Of a stretch of 64,000 nucleotides of DNA, positions 24,241 through 38,231 are shown in pieces (position 1 is the first letter of the stretch; the number at the start of each line of letters is the position of its first letter). The stretch is from Nomia melanderi. Lineage: Eukaryota; Arthropoda; Insecta; Hymenoptera; Halictidae. A model generated the notes under the pieces. That model was not told where the DNA came from, did not search any database, and saw only the letters and a program-made list of their open reading frames with translations. The position numbers were made by a program, and so were the translations under genes. The DNA lies in assembly GCF_051020985.1 (NCBI RefSeq), contig NW_027475146.1, forward strand, positions 434,001 through 498,000. The letters run 5' to 3'.

Positions 24241-26819
24241 TATCGACCTCGGACTACCAGGGGCCGAGAAAACCACCGACACATGGGGCCGGTTACTCAG
24301 GGTCAGGGAAAAATACAATATATATCTGGTGATATCTCGGGTGCTCTTACAGATAGCGAACTAAACCAAAGTGAACTATCTGCAGGGGGCCCTATCCCAT
24401 GAATCTGTGCAGCGGGACCGACCTCGGACCATCAGGGGCCGAGAAAACTACAGTCTGATGGGGCCGGACCCTCACGGTCAGGGAAAAATCCAACATATAT
24501 CTGGTGAAATCTCGGGTGCTATTAGAGATAGCGCAATAAACCAAAGTGCATTGTCTGCAGGAGGCCCTGGCGCATGAAGCTGTGCAGCAGGAACGACCTC
24601 GGACAACCAGGGTCCGAGAAAACCACCGTCTCATGGAGTCGGACACTCAGGGTCAGGGAAAAATCCAACATAAATCTGGTGATATCACGGGTGCTATTAC
24701 AGATAGCGGAATAAATTAAAGTGCATTGACTGTAGGAGGCCCTGGCGCATGAATCTGTGCAGCGGTATCGACCTCGGACTACCAGGGGCCGAGAAAACCA
24801 CCGACACATGGGGCCGGTTACTCAGGGTCAGGGAAAAATCCAATATATATCTGGTGATATCTCGGGTGCTATTACAGATAGCGCAATAAATCAAAGTGCA
24901 TTGTCTGTAGGAGGCCCTGGCGCATGAATCTGGGCAGCGGGAACGACCTCGGACCGCCAGGGGCCGAGAAAACTACCGTCTCATGGGGCGGGACACTCAG
25001 GGTCAGGGGAGAATCCAATATATATCTGGTGATATCTCGGGTGCTATTACAGATAGCGCAATAAATCAAAGTGCATTGTCTGTAGGAGGCCCTGGCGCAT
25101 GAATCTGTGCAGCGGGAACGACCTCGGACCACCAGTGGCCGAGAAAATCACCGTCTCATGGGGCCGGACTGTCAGGGTCAGGGAAAAATCCAATATATAT
25201 CTGGTGATATCTCGGGTGCTACTAGAGATTGCACAATAAATCAAAGTGCATTGTCTGCAGGAGGCCCTAGCGCATGAATCTGTGCAGCGGGAACGACCTC
25301 GGACTACCAGGGGCCGAGAAAACTTCTGTCTCATGGGGCTGGACACTCAGGATCAGGGAAAAATCCAACATATATCTGGTGTTATCTCGGTTGCTATTAG
25401 AGATAGCGCAATAAATCAAAGTGCATTGTCTGCAGGAGGCCCTCGCGCATGAATCTGTGCAGCGGGAACGACCTCGGACAACCAGGGTCCGGACTGTCAG
25501 GTTCAGGGAAAAATACAATATATATCTGGTGATATCTCGGGTGCAAATTAGAGATAGCGCAATAAACCAAAGTGCATTGTCTGCAGGAGGCCCTGGCGCA
25601 TGAATCTGTGCAGCGAGAACGACCTCGGAACACCAGGGGCCGAGAAAACCACGGACACATGGGGCCGGACTGTCAGGGTCGGGGAAAAATCCAATATATA
25701 TCTGGTGATATCTCGGGTGCTCTTACAGATAGCGAACTAAACCAAAGTGAACTATCTGCAGGTGGCCCTATCCCATGAATCTGTGCAGCGGGAACGACCT
25801 CGGACCCCCAGGGGTCGAGAAAAACACCGACACATGGGGCCGGACACTCAGGGTCGGGGAAAAATACAATATATATCTGGTGATATCTCGGGTGCTATTA
25901 CAGATAGAGCAATAAATCAAAGTGCATTGTCTGTAGGAGGCCCTGGCGCATGAATCTGTGCAGCGGGATCGCACTCGGACCACCAGGGGCCGAGAAAACT
26001 TCTGTCTCATGGGGCCGGACACTCAGGATCAGGGAAAAATCCAATATATATCTGGTGATATCTCGGTTGCTATTAGAGATAGCGCAATAAATCAAAGTGC
26101 ATTGTCTGCAGGAGGCCCTCGCGCATGAATCTGTGCAGCGGGAACGACCTCGGACAACCAGGGTCCGGACTGTCAGGGTCAGGGAAAAATACAATATATA
26201 TCTGGTGATATCTCGGGTGCAAATTAGAGATAGCGCAATAAACCAAAGTGCATTGTCTGCAGGAGGCCCTGGCGCATGAATCTGTGCAGCGAGAACGACC
26301 TCGGAACTCCAGGGGCCGAGAAAACCACGGACACATGGGGCCGGACTGTCAGGGTCGGGGAAAAATCCAATATATATCTGGTGATATCTCGGGTGCTATT
26401 AGAGATAGCGCAATAAACCAAAGTGCATTGTCTGTAGGAGGCCCTGGCGCATGAATCTGTGCAGCGGGATCGACCTCGGACCACCAAGGGCCGAGAAAAT
26501 CACCGTCTCATGGGGCCGGACTGTCAGGTTCAGGGAAGAATCCAATATATATCTGGTGATATCACGGGTGCTATTACATATAGCGCAATAAATTAAAGTG
26601 CATTGTCTGTAGGAGGCCCTGGCGCATGAATCTGTGCAGCGGGATCGACCTCGGACTACCAGGGGCCGAGAAAACCACCGACACATGGGGCCGGACACTC
26701 AGGGTCGGGGAAAAATACAATATATATCTGGTGATATCTCGGGTGCTATTAGAGATAGCGCAATAAATCAAAGTGGATTGTCTGTAGGAGGCCCTGGCGC
26801 ATGAATCTGTGCAGCGAGA
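24210..26819 (+). repeat. 4,453-bp repeat, partial second copy
   Basis: It follows 19,757-22,366 monomer for monomer with scattered substitutions, for example AACATATATC for AATATATATC near 24,490 and 25,367. The match stops near 26,819, where this copy has GCGAGAACG and the first copy has GCGGGATCG leading into an F-type monomer. The copy is therefore about 2.6 kb long, truncated or overwritten on the right. Confidence 0.83.
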
Positions 26820-27375
26820 ACGACCTCGGACCACCAGGGGCCGAGAAAACCACCGACACATGGGGCCGGACTGTCAGGGTGAGCGAAAAATCCAATATAT
26901 ATCTGTTGATATCTCGGGTGCTATTAGAGATAGCGCAATAAATCAAAGTGCATTGTCTGTAGGAGGCCCTGGCGCATGAATCTGGGCAGCGGGAACGACC
27001 TCGGACCACCAGGGGCCGAGAAAACTACCGTCTCATGGGGCTGGACACTCAGGGTCAGGGGAGAATCCAATATATATCTGGTGATATCTCGGGTGCTATT
27101 ACAGATAGCGCAATAAATCAAAGTGCCTTGTCTGTAGGAGGCCCTGGCGCATGAATCTGTGCAGCGGGAACGACCTCGGACCACCAGTGGCCGAGAAAAT
27201 CACCGACACATGGGGGCCGGACACTCAGGGTCGGGGAAAAATACAATATATATCTGGTGATATCTCGGGTGCTATTAGAGATAGCGCAATAAATCAAAGT
27301 GGATTGTCTGTAGGAGGCCCTGGCGCATGAATCTGTGCAGCGGGATCGACCTCGGACCACCAGGGGTCGAGAAAA

Positions 27376-27419
27376 TTACAGATATTCGGAATCCGTCACC
27401 CAAGGTCATGTAAAAATCC
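27376..27419 (+). repeat. F-type diverged block, alpha context (4)
   Basis: Preceded by CAGGGGTCGAG, a variant not seen before the other alpha blocks. Paired with 33430 at 6,054 bp. Confidence 0.9.
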
Positions 27420-30400
27420 AATATATATCTGGTGATATCTCGGGTGCTATTACAGATAACGCAATAAATCAAAGTGCATTGTCTGTAGGAGGCCGTGGCG
27501 CATGACTCTGTGCAGCGGGAACGACCTCGGACCACCAGTGGCCGAGAAAATCACCGTCTCATGGGGCCGGACTGTCAGGGTCAGGGAAAAATCCAATATA
27601 TATCTGGTGATATCTCGGGTGCTACTAGAGATTGCACAATAAATCAAAGTGCATTGTCTGCAGGAGGCCCTAGCGCATGAATCTGTGCAGCGGGAACGAC
27701 CTCGGACTACCAGGGGCCGAGAAAACTTCTGTCTCATGGGGCCGGACACTCAGGATCAGGGAAAAATCCAATATATATCTGGTGATATCTCGGTTGCTAT
27801 TAGAGATAGCGCAATAAATCAAAGTGCATTGTCTGCAGGAGGCCCTCGCGCATGAATCTGTGCAGCGGGAACGACCTCGGACAACCAGGGTCCGGACTGA
27901 CAGGGTCAGGGTAAAATACAATATATATCTGGTGATATCTCGGGTGCAAATTAGAGATAGCGCAATAAACCAAAGTGCACTGCCTGCAGGAGGCCCTGGC
28001 GCATGAATCTGTGCAGCGAGAACGACCTCGGAACACCAGGGGCCGAGAAAACCACGGACACATGGGGCCGGACTCTCAGGGTCGGGGAAAAATCCAATAT
28101 ATATCTGGTGATATCTCGGGTGCTCTTGCAGATAGCGAACTAAACCAAAGTGAACTATCTGCAGGGGGCCCTATCCCATGAATCTGTGCAGCGGGAACGA
28201 CCTCGGACCCCCAGGGGTCGAGAAAAACGCCGACACATGGGGCCGGACACTCAGGGTCGGGGAAAAATACAATATATATCTGGTGATATCTCGGGTGCTA
28301 TTACAGATAGCGCAATAAATCAAAGTGCATTGTCTGCAGGAGGTCCTCGCGCATGAATCTGTGCAGCGGGAAGGACCTCGGACAACCAGGGGCCGAGAAA
28401 ATCACCGTCTCATGGGGCCGGACTGTCAGGGTCAGGGAAAAATGCAATATATATCTGGTGATATCTAGGGTGCTATTAGAGATAGCGCAATAAACCAAAG
28501 TGCATTGTCTGCAGGAGGCCCTGGCGCATGAATCTGTGCAGCGAGAACGACTTCGCACCACCACGGGCCGAGAAAACCACCGACACATGGGGGCGGACAC
28601 TCAGGGTCAGGGGAAAATCCAATATATATATGGTGATATCTCGGGTGCTATTACAGATAGCGCAATAAATAAAAGTGCATTGTCTGTAGGATGCCCTGGC
28701 GCAGGAATCTGTGCAGCAGGAACAACCTCGGACCACCAGGGGCCGAGAAAACCACCGTCTCATGGGGTCGGAATGTCAGGGTCAGGGAAAAATCCAATAT
28801 ATATCTGGTGATATCTCGGGTGCTATTACAGATAGCGCAATAAATCAAAGTGCATTGTCTGTAGGAGGCCCTGGCGCATGAATCTGTGCAGCGGGATCGC
28901 ACTCGGACCACCAGGGGCCGAGAAAACTTCTGCCTCATGGGGCCGGACACTCAGGATCAGGGAAAAATCCAATATATATCTGGTGATATCTCGGTTGCTA
29001 TTAGAGATAGCGCAATAAATCAAAGTGCATTGTCTGCAGGAGGCCCTCGCGCATGAATCTGTGCAGCGGGAACGACCTCGAACAACCAGGGTCCGGACTG
29101 TCAGGGTCAGGGAAAAATACAATATATATCTGGTGATATCTCGGGTGCAAATTAGAGATAGCGCAATAAACCAAAGTGCATTGTCTGCAGGAGGCCCTGG
29201 CACATGAATCTGTGCAGCGGGAACGACCTCGGACCACCAGTGGCCGAGAAAATCACCGTCTCATGGGGCCGGACTGTCAGGGTCAGGGAAAAATCTAATA
29301 TATATCTGGTGATATCTCGGGTGCTACTAGAGATTGCACAATAAATCAAAGTGCATTGTCTGCAGGAGGCCCTAGCGCATGAATCTGTGCAGCGGGAACG
29401 ACCTCGGACTACCAGGGCCCGAGAAAACTTCTGTCTCATGGGGCCGGACACTGAGGATCAGGGAAAAATCCAATATATATCTGGTGATATCTCGGGTGCT
29501 ATTAGAGATAGCGCAATAAACCAAAGTGCATTGTCTGCAGGAGGCCCTGGCGCATGAATCTGTGCAGCGGGATCGACCTCGGACCACCAGGGGCCGAGTA
29601 AACTACCGTCACAGGGGGCCGGACCCTCAGGGTCAGGGAAAAATGCAATATATATCTGGTGATATCTCGGGTGCTATTAGAGATAGTGCAATAAACCAAA
29701 TTGCATTGTCTGCAGGAGGCCCTGGCGCATGAATCTGTGCAGCGAGAACGACCTCGGACCACCACGGGCCGAGAAAACCACCGACACATGGGGGCGGACA
29801 CTCAGGGTCAGGGGAAAATCCAATATATATATGGTGATATCTCGGGTGCTATTACAGATAGCGCAATAAATCAAAGTGCATTGTCTGTAGGATGCCCTGG
29901 CGCAGGAATCTGTGCAGCAGGAACAACCTCGGACCACCAGGGGCCGAGAAAACCACCGTCTCATGGGGTCGGACTGTCAGGGTCAGGGAAAAATCCAATA
30001 TATATCTGGTGATATCTCGGGTGCTATTACAGATAGCGCAATAAATCAAAGTGCATTGTCTGTAGGAGGCCCTGGCGCATGAATCTGTGCAGCGGGATCG
30101 ACCTTGGACCACCAGGGGCCGAGAAAACTTCTGTCTCATGGGGCCGGACACTCAGGATCAGGGAAAAATCCAATATATATCTGGTGATATCTCGGTTGCT
30201 ATTAGAGATAGCGCAATAAATCAAAGTGCATTGTCTGCAGGAGGCCCTCGCGCATGAATCTGTGCAGCGGGAACGACCTCGGACAACCAGGGTCCGGACT
30301 GTCAGGTTCAGGGAAAAATACAATATATATCTGGTGATATCTCGGGTGCAAATTAGAGATAGCGCAATAAACCAAAGTGCATTGTCTGCAGGAGGCCCTG

Positions 30401-33400
30401 GCGCATGAATCTGTGCAGCGAGAACGACCTCGGAACACCAGGGGCCGAGAAAACCACGGACACATGGAGCCGGACTGTCAGGGTCGGGGAAAAATCCAAT
30501 ATATATCTGGTGATATCTCGGGTGCTATTACAGATAGCGCAATAAATCAAAGTGCATTGTCTGTAGGATGCCCTGGCGCAGGAATCTGTGCAGCAGGAAC
30601 AACCTCGGACCACCAGGGGCCGAGAAAACCACCGTCTCATGGGGTCGGACTGTCAGGGTCAGGGAAAAATCCAATATATATCTGGTGATATCTCGGGTGC
30701 TATTACAGATAGCGCAATAAATCAAAGTGCATTGTCTGTAGGAGGCCCTGGCGCATGAATCTGTGCAGCGGGATCGACCTCGGACCACCAGGGGCCGAGA
30801 AAATCACCGTCTCATGGGGCCGGACACTCAGGGTCGTGGAAAAATACAATATATATCTGGTGATATCTCGGGTGCTCTTACACATAGCGAACTAAACCAA
30901 AGTGAACTATCTGCAGGGGGCCCTATCCCATGAATCTGTGCAGCGGGACCGACCTCGGACCACCAGGGGCCGAGAAAACTACCGTAACATGGGGCCGGAC
31001 CCTCAGGGTCAGGGAAAAATCCAATATATATCTGGTGATATCTCGGGTGCTATTAGAGATAGCGCAATAAACCAAAGTGCATTGTCTGTAGGAGGCCCTG
31101 GCGCATGAATCTGTGCAGCGGGAGCGACCTCGGACCACCAAGGGCCGAGAAAATCACCGTCTCATGGGGCCGGACTGTCAGGTTCAGGGAAGAATCCAAT
31201 ATATATCTGGTGATATCACGGGTGCTATTACAGATAGCGCAATAAATTAAAGTGCATTGTCTGTAGGAGGCCCTGGCGCATGAATCTGTGCAGCGGAATC
31301 GACCTCGGACTACCAGGGGCCGAGAAAACCACCGACACATGGGGCCGGACACTCAGGGTCGGGGAAAAATACAATATATATCTGGTGATATCTCGGGTGC
31401 TATTACAGATAGCGCAATAAATCAAAGTGCATTGTCTGTAGGAGGCCCTGGCGCATGAATCTGTGCAGCGGGAACGACCTCGGACCCCCAGGGGTCGAGA
31501 AAAACACCGTCTCATGGGGCCGGACACTCAGGGTCAGGGAAGAATCCAATATATATATGGTGATATCTCGGTTGCTATTACAGATAGCGCAATAAATCAA
31601 AGTGCATTGACTGTAGGAGGCCCTGGCGCATGAATCTGTGCAGCGGGATCGACCTCGGACCAGCAGGGGCCGAGAAAATCACCGTCTCATGGGGCCGGAC
31701 TGTCAGGGTCAGGGAAAAATCCAATATATATCTGGTGATATCTCGGGTGCTATTAGAGATAGCGCAATAAATCAAAGTGCATTGTCTGTAGGAGGCCCTG
31801 GCGCATGAATCTGTGCAGCGGGATCGACCTCGGACCACCAGGGGTCGAGAAAATCACCGTCTCATGGGGCCGGTCTGTCAGGGTCAGGGAAAAATCCAAT
31901 ATATATCTGGTGATATCTCGGGTGCTATTACAGATAGCGCAATAAATCAAAGTGCATTGTCTGTAGGAGGCCCTGGCGCATGAATCTGTGCAGCGGGAAC
32001 GACCTCGGACCACCAGTGGCCGAGAAAATCACCGTCTCATGGGGCCGGACTGTCAGGGTCAGGGAAAAATCCAATATATATCTGGTGATATCTCGGGTGC
32101 TACTAGAGATTGCACAATAAATCAAAGTGCATTGTCTGCAGGAGGCCCTAGCGCATGAATCTGTGCAGCGGGAACGACCTCGGACTACCAGGGGCCGAGA
32201 AAACTTCTGTCTCATGGCGCCGGACACTCAGGATCAGGGAAAAATCCAATATATATCTGGTGATATCTCGGGTGCTATTAGAGATAGCGCAATAAACCAA
32301 AGGGCATTGACTGCAGGAGGCCCTGGCGCATAAATCTGTGCAGCGGGATCGACCTCGGACCACCAGGGGCCGAGAAAATCACCGTCTCATGGGGCCGGAC
32401 TGTCAGGGTCAGGGAAAAATCCAATATATATCTGGTGATATCTCGGGTGCTATTAGAGATTGCGCAATAAATCAAAGTGCATTGTCTGCAGGAGGCCCTA
32501 GCGCAGGAATCTGTGCAGCGGGAACGACCTCGGACCACCAGGGGCCGAGAAAACTACCGTAACATGGGGCCGGACCCTCAGGGTCAGGGAAAAATCCAAT
32601 ATATATCTGGTGATATCTCGGGTGCTATTACAGATAGCGCAATAAATCAAAGTGCATTGTCAGCAGGAGGCCCTGGCGCATGAATCTGTGCAGCGAGAAC
32701 GACCTCGGACCACCAGGGGCCGAGAAAACCACCGACACATGGGGCCGGACTGTCAGGGTGAGCGAAAAATCCAATATATATCTGGTGATATCTCGGGTGC
32801 TATTAGAGATAGCGCAATAAATCAAAGTGCATTGCCTGCAGGAGGCCCTTGCGCATGAATCTGTGCAGCGAGAACGACCTCGGACCACCAGGGGCCGAGA
32901 AAACCACCGACACATGGGGCCGGACTGCCAGGGTCGGGGAAAAATGCAATATATATCTGGTGATATCTCGGGTGCTATTACAGATAGCGCAATAAATCAA
33001 AGTGCATTGTCTGTAGGAGGCCCTGGCGCATGAATCTGGGCAGCGGGAACGACCTCGGACCACCAGGTGCCGAGAAAACTACCGTCTCATGGGGCTGGAC
33101 ACTCAGGGTCAGGGGAGAATCCAATATATATCTGGTGATATCTCGGGTGCTATTACAGATAGCGCAATAAATCAAAGTGCATTGTCTGTAGGAGGCCCTG
33201 GCGCATGAATCTGTGCAGCGGGAACGACCTCGGACCACCAGTGGCCGAGAAAATCACCGACACATGGGGGCCGGACACTCAGGGTCGGGGAAAAATACAA
33301 TATATATCTGGTGATATCTCGGGTGCTATTAGAGATAGCGCAATAAATCAAAGTGGATTGTCTGTAGGAGGCCCTGGCGCATGAATCTGTGCAGCGGGAT

Positions 33401-33429
33401 CGACCTCGGACCACCAGGGGCCGAGAAAA

Positions 33430-33473
33430 TTACAGATATTCGGAATCCGTCACCCAAGGTCATGTAAAAATCC
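33430..33473 (+). repeat. F-type diverged block, alpha context (5)
   Basis: Paralogue of 27376 but with the ordinary CAGGGGCCGAG upstream; followed by CAGATAACGC and AAAGAGCATTG. Confidence 0.9.
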
Positions 33474-34464
33474 AATATATATCTGGTGATATCTCGGGTG
33501 CTATTACAGATAACGCAATAAATCAAAGAGCATTGTCTGTAGGAGGCCCTGGCGCATGACTCTGTGCAGCGGGAACGACCTCGGACCACCAGTGGCCGAG
33601 AAAATCACCGTCTCATGGGGCCGGACTGTCAGGGTCAGGGAAAAATCCAATATATATCTGGTGATATCTCGGGTGCTACTAGAGATTGCACAATAAATCA
33701 AAGTGCATTGTCTGCAGGAGGCCCTAGCGCATGAATCTGTGCAGCGGGAACGACCTCGGACTACCAGGGGCCGAGAAAGCTTCTGTCTCATGGGGCCGGA
33801 CACTCAGGATCGGGGAAAAATCCAATATATATCTGGTGATATCTCGGTTGCTATTAGAGATAGCGCAATAAATCAAAGTGCATTGTCTGCAGGAGGCCCT
33901 CGCGCATGAATCTGTGCAGCGGGAACGACCTCGGACAACCAGGGTCCGGACTGACAGGGTCAGGGAAAAATACAATATATATCTGGTGATATCTCGGGTG
34001 CAAATTAGAGATAGCGCAATAAACCAAAGTGCATTGCCTGCAGGAGGCCCTGGCGCATGAATCTGTGCAGCGAGAACGACCTCGGAACACCAGGGGCCGA
34101 GAAAACCACGGACACATGGGGCCGGACTCTCAGGGTCGGGGAAAAATCCAATATATATCTGGTGATATCTCGGGTGCTCTTACAGATAGCGAACTAAACC
34201 AAAGTGAACTATCTGCAGGGGGCCCTATCCCATGAATCTGTGCAGCGGGAACGACCTCGGACCCCCAGGGGTCGAGAAAAACGCCGACACATGGGGCCGG
34301 ACACTCAGGGTCGGGGAAAAATACAATATATATCTGGTGATATCTCGGGTGCTATTACAGATAGCGCAATAAATCAAAGTGCATTGTCTGCAGGAGGCCC
34401 TCGCGCATGAATCTGTGCAGCGGGAAGGACCTCGGACAACCAGGGGCCGAGAAAATCACCGTCT

Positions 34465-35490
34465 CATGGGGCCGGACTGTCAGGGTCAGGGAAAAATGCA
34501 ATATATATCTGGTGATATCTCGGGTGCTATTAGAGATAGTGCAATAAACCAAAGTGCATTGTCTGCAGGAGGCCCTGGCGCATGAATCTGTGCAGCGAGA
34601 ACGACCTCGGACCACCACGGGCCGAGAAAACCACCGACACATGGGGGCGGACACTCAGGGTCAGGGGAAAATCCAATATATATATGGTGATATCTCGGGT
34701 GCTATTACAGATAGCGCAATAAATCAAAGTGCATTGTCTGTAGGATGCCCTGGCGCAGGAATCTGTGCAGCAGGAACAACCTCGGACCACCAGGGGCCGA
34801 GAAAACAACCGTCTCATGGGGTCGGACTGTCAGGGTCAGGGAAAAATCCAATATATATCTGGTGATATCTCGGGTGCTATTACAGATAGCGCAATAAATC
34901 AAAGTGCATTGTCTGTAGGAGGCCCTGGCGCATGAATCTGTACAGCGGGATCGACCTTGGACCACCAGGGGCCGAGAAAACTTCTGTCTCATGGGGCCGG
35001 ACACTCAGGATCAGGGAAAAATCCAATATCTATCTGGTGATATCTCGGTTGCTATTAGAGATAGCGCAATAAATCAAAGTGCATTGTCTGCAGGAGGCCC
35101 TCGCGCATGAATCTGTGCAGCGGGAACGACCTCGGACAACCAGGGTCCGGACTGTCAGGTTCAGGGAAAAATACAATATATATCTGGTGATATCTCGGGT
35201 GCAAATTAGAGATAGCGCAATAAACCAAAGTGCATTGTCTGCAGGAGGCCCTGGCGCATGAATCTGTGCAGCGAGAACGACCTCGGAACACCAGGGGCCG
35301 AGAAAACCACGGACACATGGAGCCGGACTGTCAGGGTCGGGGAAAAATCCAATATATATCTGGTGATATCTCGGGTGCTATTACAGATAGCGCAATAAAT
35401 CAAAGTGCATTGTCTGTAGGATGCCCTGGCGCATGAGTCTGTGCAGCGGGAACGACCTCGGACCACCAGGGGCCGAGAAAACCGCAGTCC
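34465..35490 (+). repeat. 1,026-bp six-monomer repeat, copy 1
   Basis: Six monomers, including one 150/176-bp marker pair. Rare marks such as AAAACAACCGTC, ATCTGTACAGCGG, AATATCTATCTGG and GCGCATGAGTC recur exactly 1,026 bp later. The match begins after 34,464, where GTCTCATG and GTCCCATG differ. Confidence 0.93.
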
Positions 35491-36516
35491 CATGGGGCCG
35501 GACTGTCAGGGTCAGGGAAAAATGCAATATATATCTGGTGATATCTCGGGTGCTATTAGAGATAGTGCAATAAACCAAAGTGCATTGTCTGCAGGAGGCC
35601 CTGGCGCATGAATCTGTGCAGCGAGAACGACCTCGGACCACCACGGGCCGAGAAAACCACCGACACATGGGGGCGGACACTCAGGGTCAGGGGAAAATCC
35701 AATATATATATGGTGATATCTCGGGTGCTATTACAGATAGCGCAATAAATCAAAGTGCATTGTCTGTAGGATGCCCTGGCGCAGGAATCTGTGCAGCAGG
35801 AACAACCTCGGACCACCAGGGGCCGAGAAAACAACCGTCTCATGGGGTCGGACTGTCAGGGTCAGGGAAAAATCCAATATATATCTGGTGATATCTCGGG
35901 TGCTATTACAGATAGCGCAATAAATCAAAGTGCATTGTCTGTAGGAGGCCCTGGCGCATGAATCTGTACAGCGGGATCGACCTTGGACCACCAGGGGCCG
36001 AGAAAACTTCTGTCTCATGGGGCCGGACACTCAGGATCAGGGAAAAATCCAATATCTATCTGGTGATATCTCGGTTGCTATTAGAGATAGCGCAATAAAT
36101 CAAAGTGCATTGTCTGCAGGAGGCCCTCGCGCATGAATCTGTGCAGCGGGAACGACCTCGGACAACCAGGGTCCGGACTGTCAGGTTCAGGGAAAAATAC
36201 AATATATATCTGGTGATATCTCGGGTGCAAATTAGAGATAGCGCAATAAACCAAAGTGCATTGTCTGCAGGAGGCCCTGGCGCATGAATCTGTGCAGCGA
36301 GAACGACCTCGGAACACCAGGGGCCGAGAAAACCACGGACACATGGAGCCGGACTGTCAGGGTCGGGGAAAAATCCAATATATATCTGGTGATATCTCGG
36401 GTGCTATTACAGATAGCGCAATAAATCAAAGTGCATTGTCTGTAGGATGCCCTGGCGCATGAGTCTGTGCAGCGGGAACGACCTCGGACCACCAGGGGCC
36501 GAGAAAACCGCAGTCC
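35491..36516 (+). repeat. 1,026-bp six-monomer repeat, copy 2
   Basis: Direct tandem copy with no differences seen in the stretches compared. The identity persists about 13 bp past the unit end and breaks near 36,530, where GGACACTCATGG replaces GGACTGTCAGGG. Its right end coincides with the change to the different domain VI. Confidence 0.93.
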
Positions 36517-36740
36517 CATGGGGCCGGACACTCATGGTCAGGGGAAAATCCAATATATATCTGGTGATATCTCGGGTGCTATTAGAGATAGCGCTATAAA
36601 CCAAACTTCATTTTCTGTAGGAGGCCCTGGCGCATGAATCTGTGCAGCGGGATCGACCTCGGACCACCAGGGGCCGAGAAAAACACCGTCTCATGGGGTC
36701 GGACACTCAGGGTCAGGGTAAAATCCAATATATATCTGGT

Positions 36741-37197
36741 GATATCTCGGGTGCCCTTACAGACAGCGCACTAAACCAAAGTGAATTATCTGCAGGCGGC
36801 CCTGGCGCATGAATCTGTGCAGCGGGATCGACCTCGGAATACCAGGGGCCGTGAAAACCACCGATACATGGGGCCGGACACTCAGGGTCGGGCAAAAATT
36901 CAATATATATCTGGTGATATCTCGGGTGCCCTTACAGACAGCGCACTAAACCAAAGTGAATTATCTGCAGGCGGCCCTGGCACATGAATCTGTGCAGCGG
37001 GATCGACCTCGGAATACCAGGGGCCGTGAAAACCACCGATACATGGGGCCGGACACTCAGGGTCGGGCAAAAATTCAATATATATCTGGTGATATCTCGG
37101 GTGCCCTTACAGACAGCGCACTAAACCAAAGTGAATTATCTGCAGGCGGCCCTGGCGCATGAATCTGTGCAGCGGGAACGACCTCGGACCACCAGGG
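36741..37197 (+). repeat. Run of near-identical adjacent monomers (left copy)
   Basis: Monomers starting at 36,741, 36,916 and 37,091 (the last partial) share the rare combination GTGCCCTTACAGACAGCGC, CAGGCGGCCC, GGCCGTGAAAACC, CCGATACATGG and GGGCAAAAATTC. I saw one difference, GGCACATG for GGCGCATG near 36,981. Adjacent monomers are normally dissimilar in this array, so this is a rare single-monomer amplification. Confidence 0.9.
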
Positions 37198-37266
37198 GCG
37201 GGAAAACCACCGTCTCATGGAGTCGGACACTCAGGGTCAGGGAAAAATCCAATATATATCTGGTGA

Positions 37267-37618
37267 TATCTCGGGTGCTATTAGAGATAGCGCAATAAAC
37301 CAAAGTGAATTATCTGCAGGAGGCCCTGGAAAATGAATCTGTGCAGCGGGAACGACCTCGGACCACCAGAGGCCGAGAAAACTACCGTCTCATGGGGCCG
37401 GACACTCAGGGTCAGGGAAAAAATCCAATATATATCTGGTGATATCTCGGGTGCTATTACAGATAGCGCAATAAACCAAAGTGAATTATCTGCAGGAGGC
37501 CCTGGAAAATGAATCTGTGCAGCGGGAACGACCTCGGACCACCAGAGGCCGAGAAAACTACCGTCTCATGGGGCCGGACACTCAGGGTCAGGGAAAAAAT
37601 CCAATATATATCTGGTGA
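37267..37618 (+). repeat. Adjacent duplicated monomers with six-A run
   Basis: Two consecutive monomers share GGCCCTGGAAAATGAATC, CCAGAGGCCGAG and CAGGGAAAAAATCC. The extra A makes each 176 bp long. They differ at the position-20 G/C site, with TTAGAG in the first and TTACAG in the second. Confidence 0.82.
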
Positions 37619-38231
37619 TATCTCGGGTGCTATTACAGATAGCGCAATAAATCAAACTGCATTTTCTGTAGGAGGCCCTGGCGCATGAATCTGTGCAGCG
37701 GGATCGACCTCGGACCACCAGGGGCCGAGAAAACCACCGACACATGGGGCCGGACACTCAGGGTCGGGGAAAAATTCAATATATATCTGGGGATATCTCG
37801 GGTGCTGTTACAGATAGCGCACTAAACCAAAGTGAATTATCTGCAGGCGGCCCTGGCGCATGAATCTGTGCAGCGGGATCGACCTCGGACCACCAGGGGC
37901 CGAGACAACTACCGTCTCATGGGGCCGGACATTCAGGGTCAGGGGAAAATCCAATAAATATCTGGTGATATCTCGGGTGCTATTAGATATAGCATAATAA
38001 ACCAAGGTGCATTGTCTGCACGAGGCCTTGGCGCATGAATCTGTGCAGCGGGAACGACCTCGGACCACCAGGGGCCGAGAAAACCACCCTCTCATGGAGA
38101 CGGACACTCAGGGTCAGGGAAAAATCCAATATATATCTGGGGATATCTCGGGTGCTGTTACAGATAGCGCACTAAACCAAAGTGAATTATCTGCAGGCGG
38201 CCCTGGCGCATAAATCTGTGCAGCGAGAACG

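Larger units (their letters stand above)
26820..34464 (+). repeat. Domain V: diverged long-range duplication
   Basis: About 44 monomers. Bases 26,925-29,217 align with 32,979-35,271 at an offset of 6,054 bp, sharing an F-type block (27376/33430), a five-G run near 27,212/33,266 and a deletion-monomer module. Substitutions between the copies are more frequent than in the 6,298-bp pair. The stretch 29.68-30.53 kb also aligns with 34.53-35.38 kb at 4,853 bp. The middle (30.7-32.9 kb) is a mixture of common monomer types without a clear longer unit. Confidence 0.78.
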
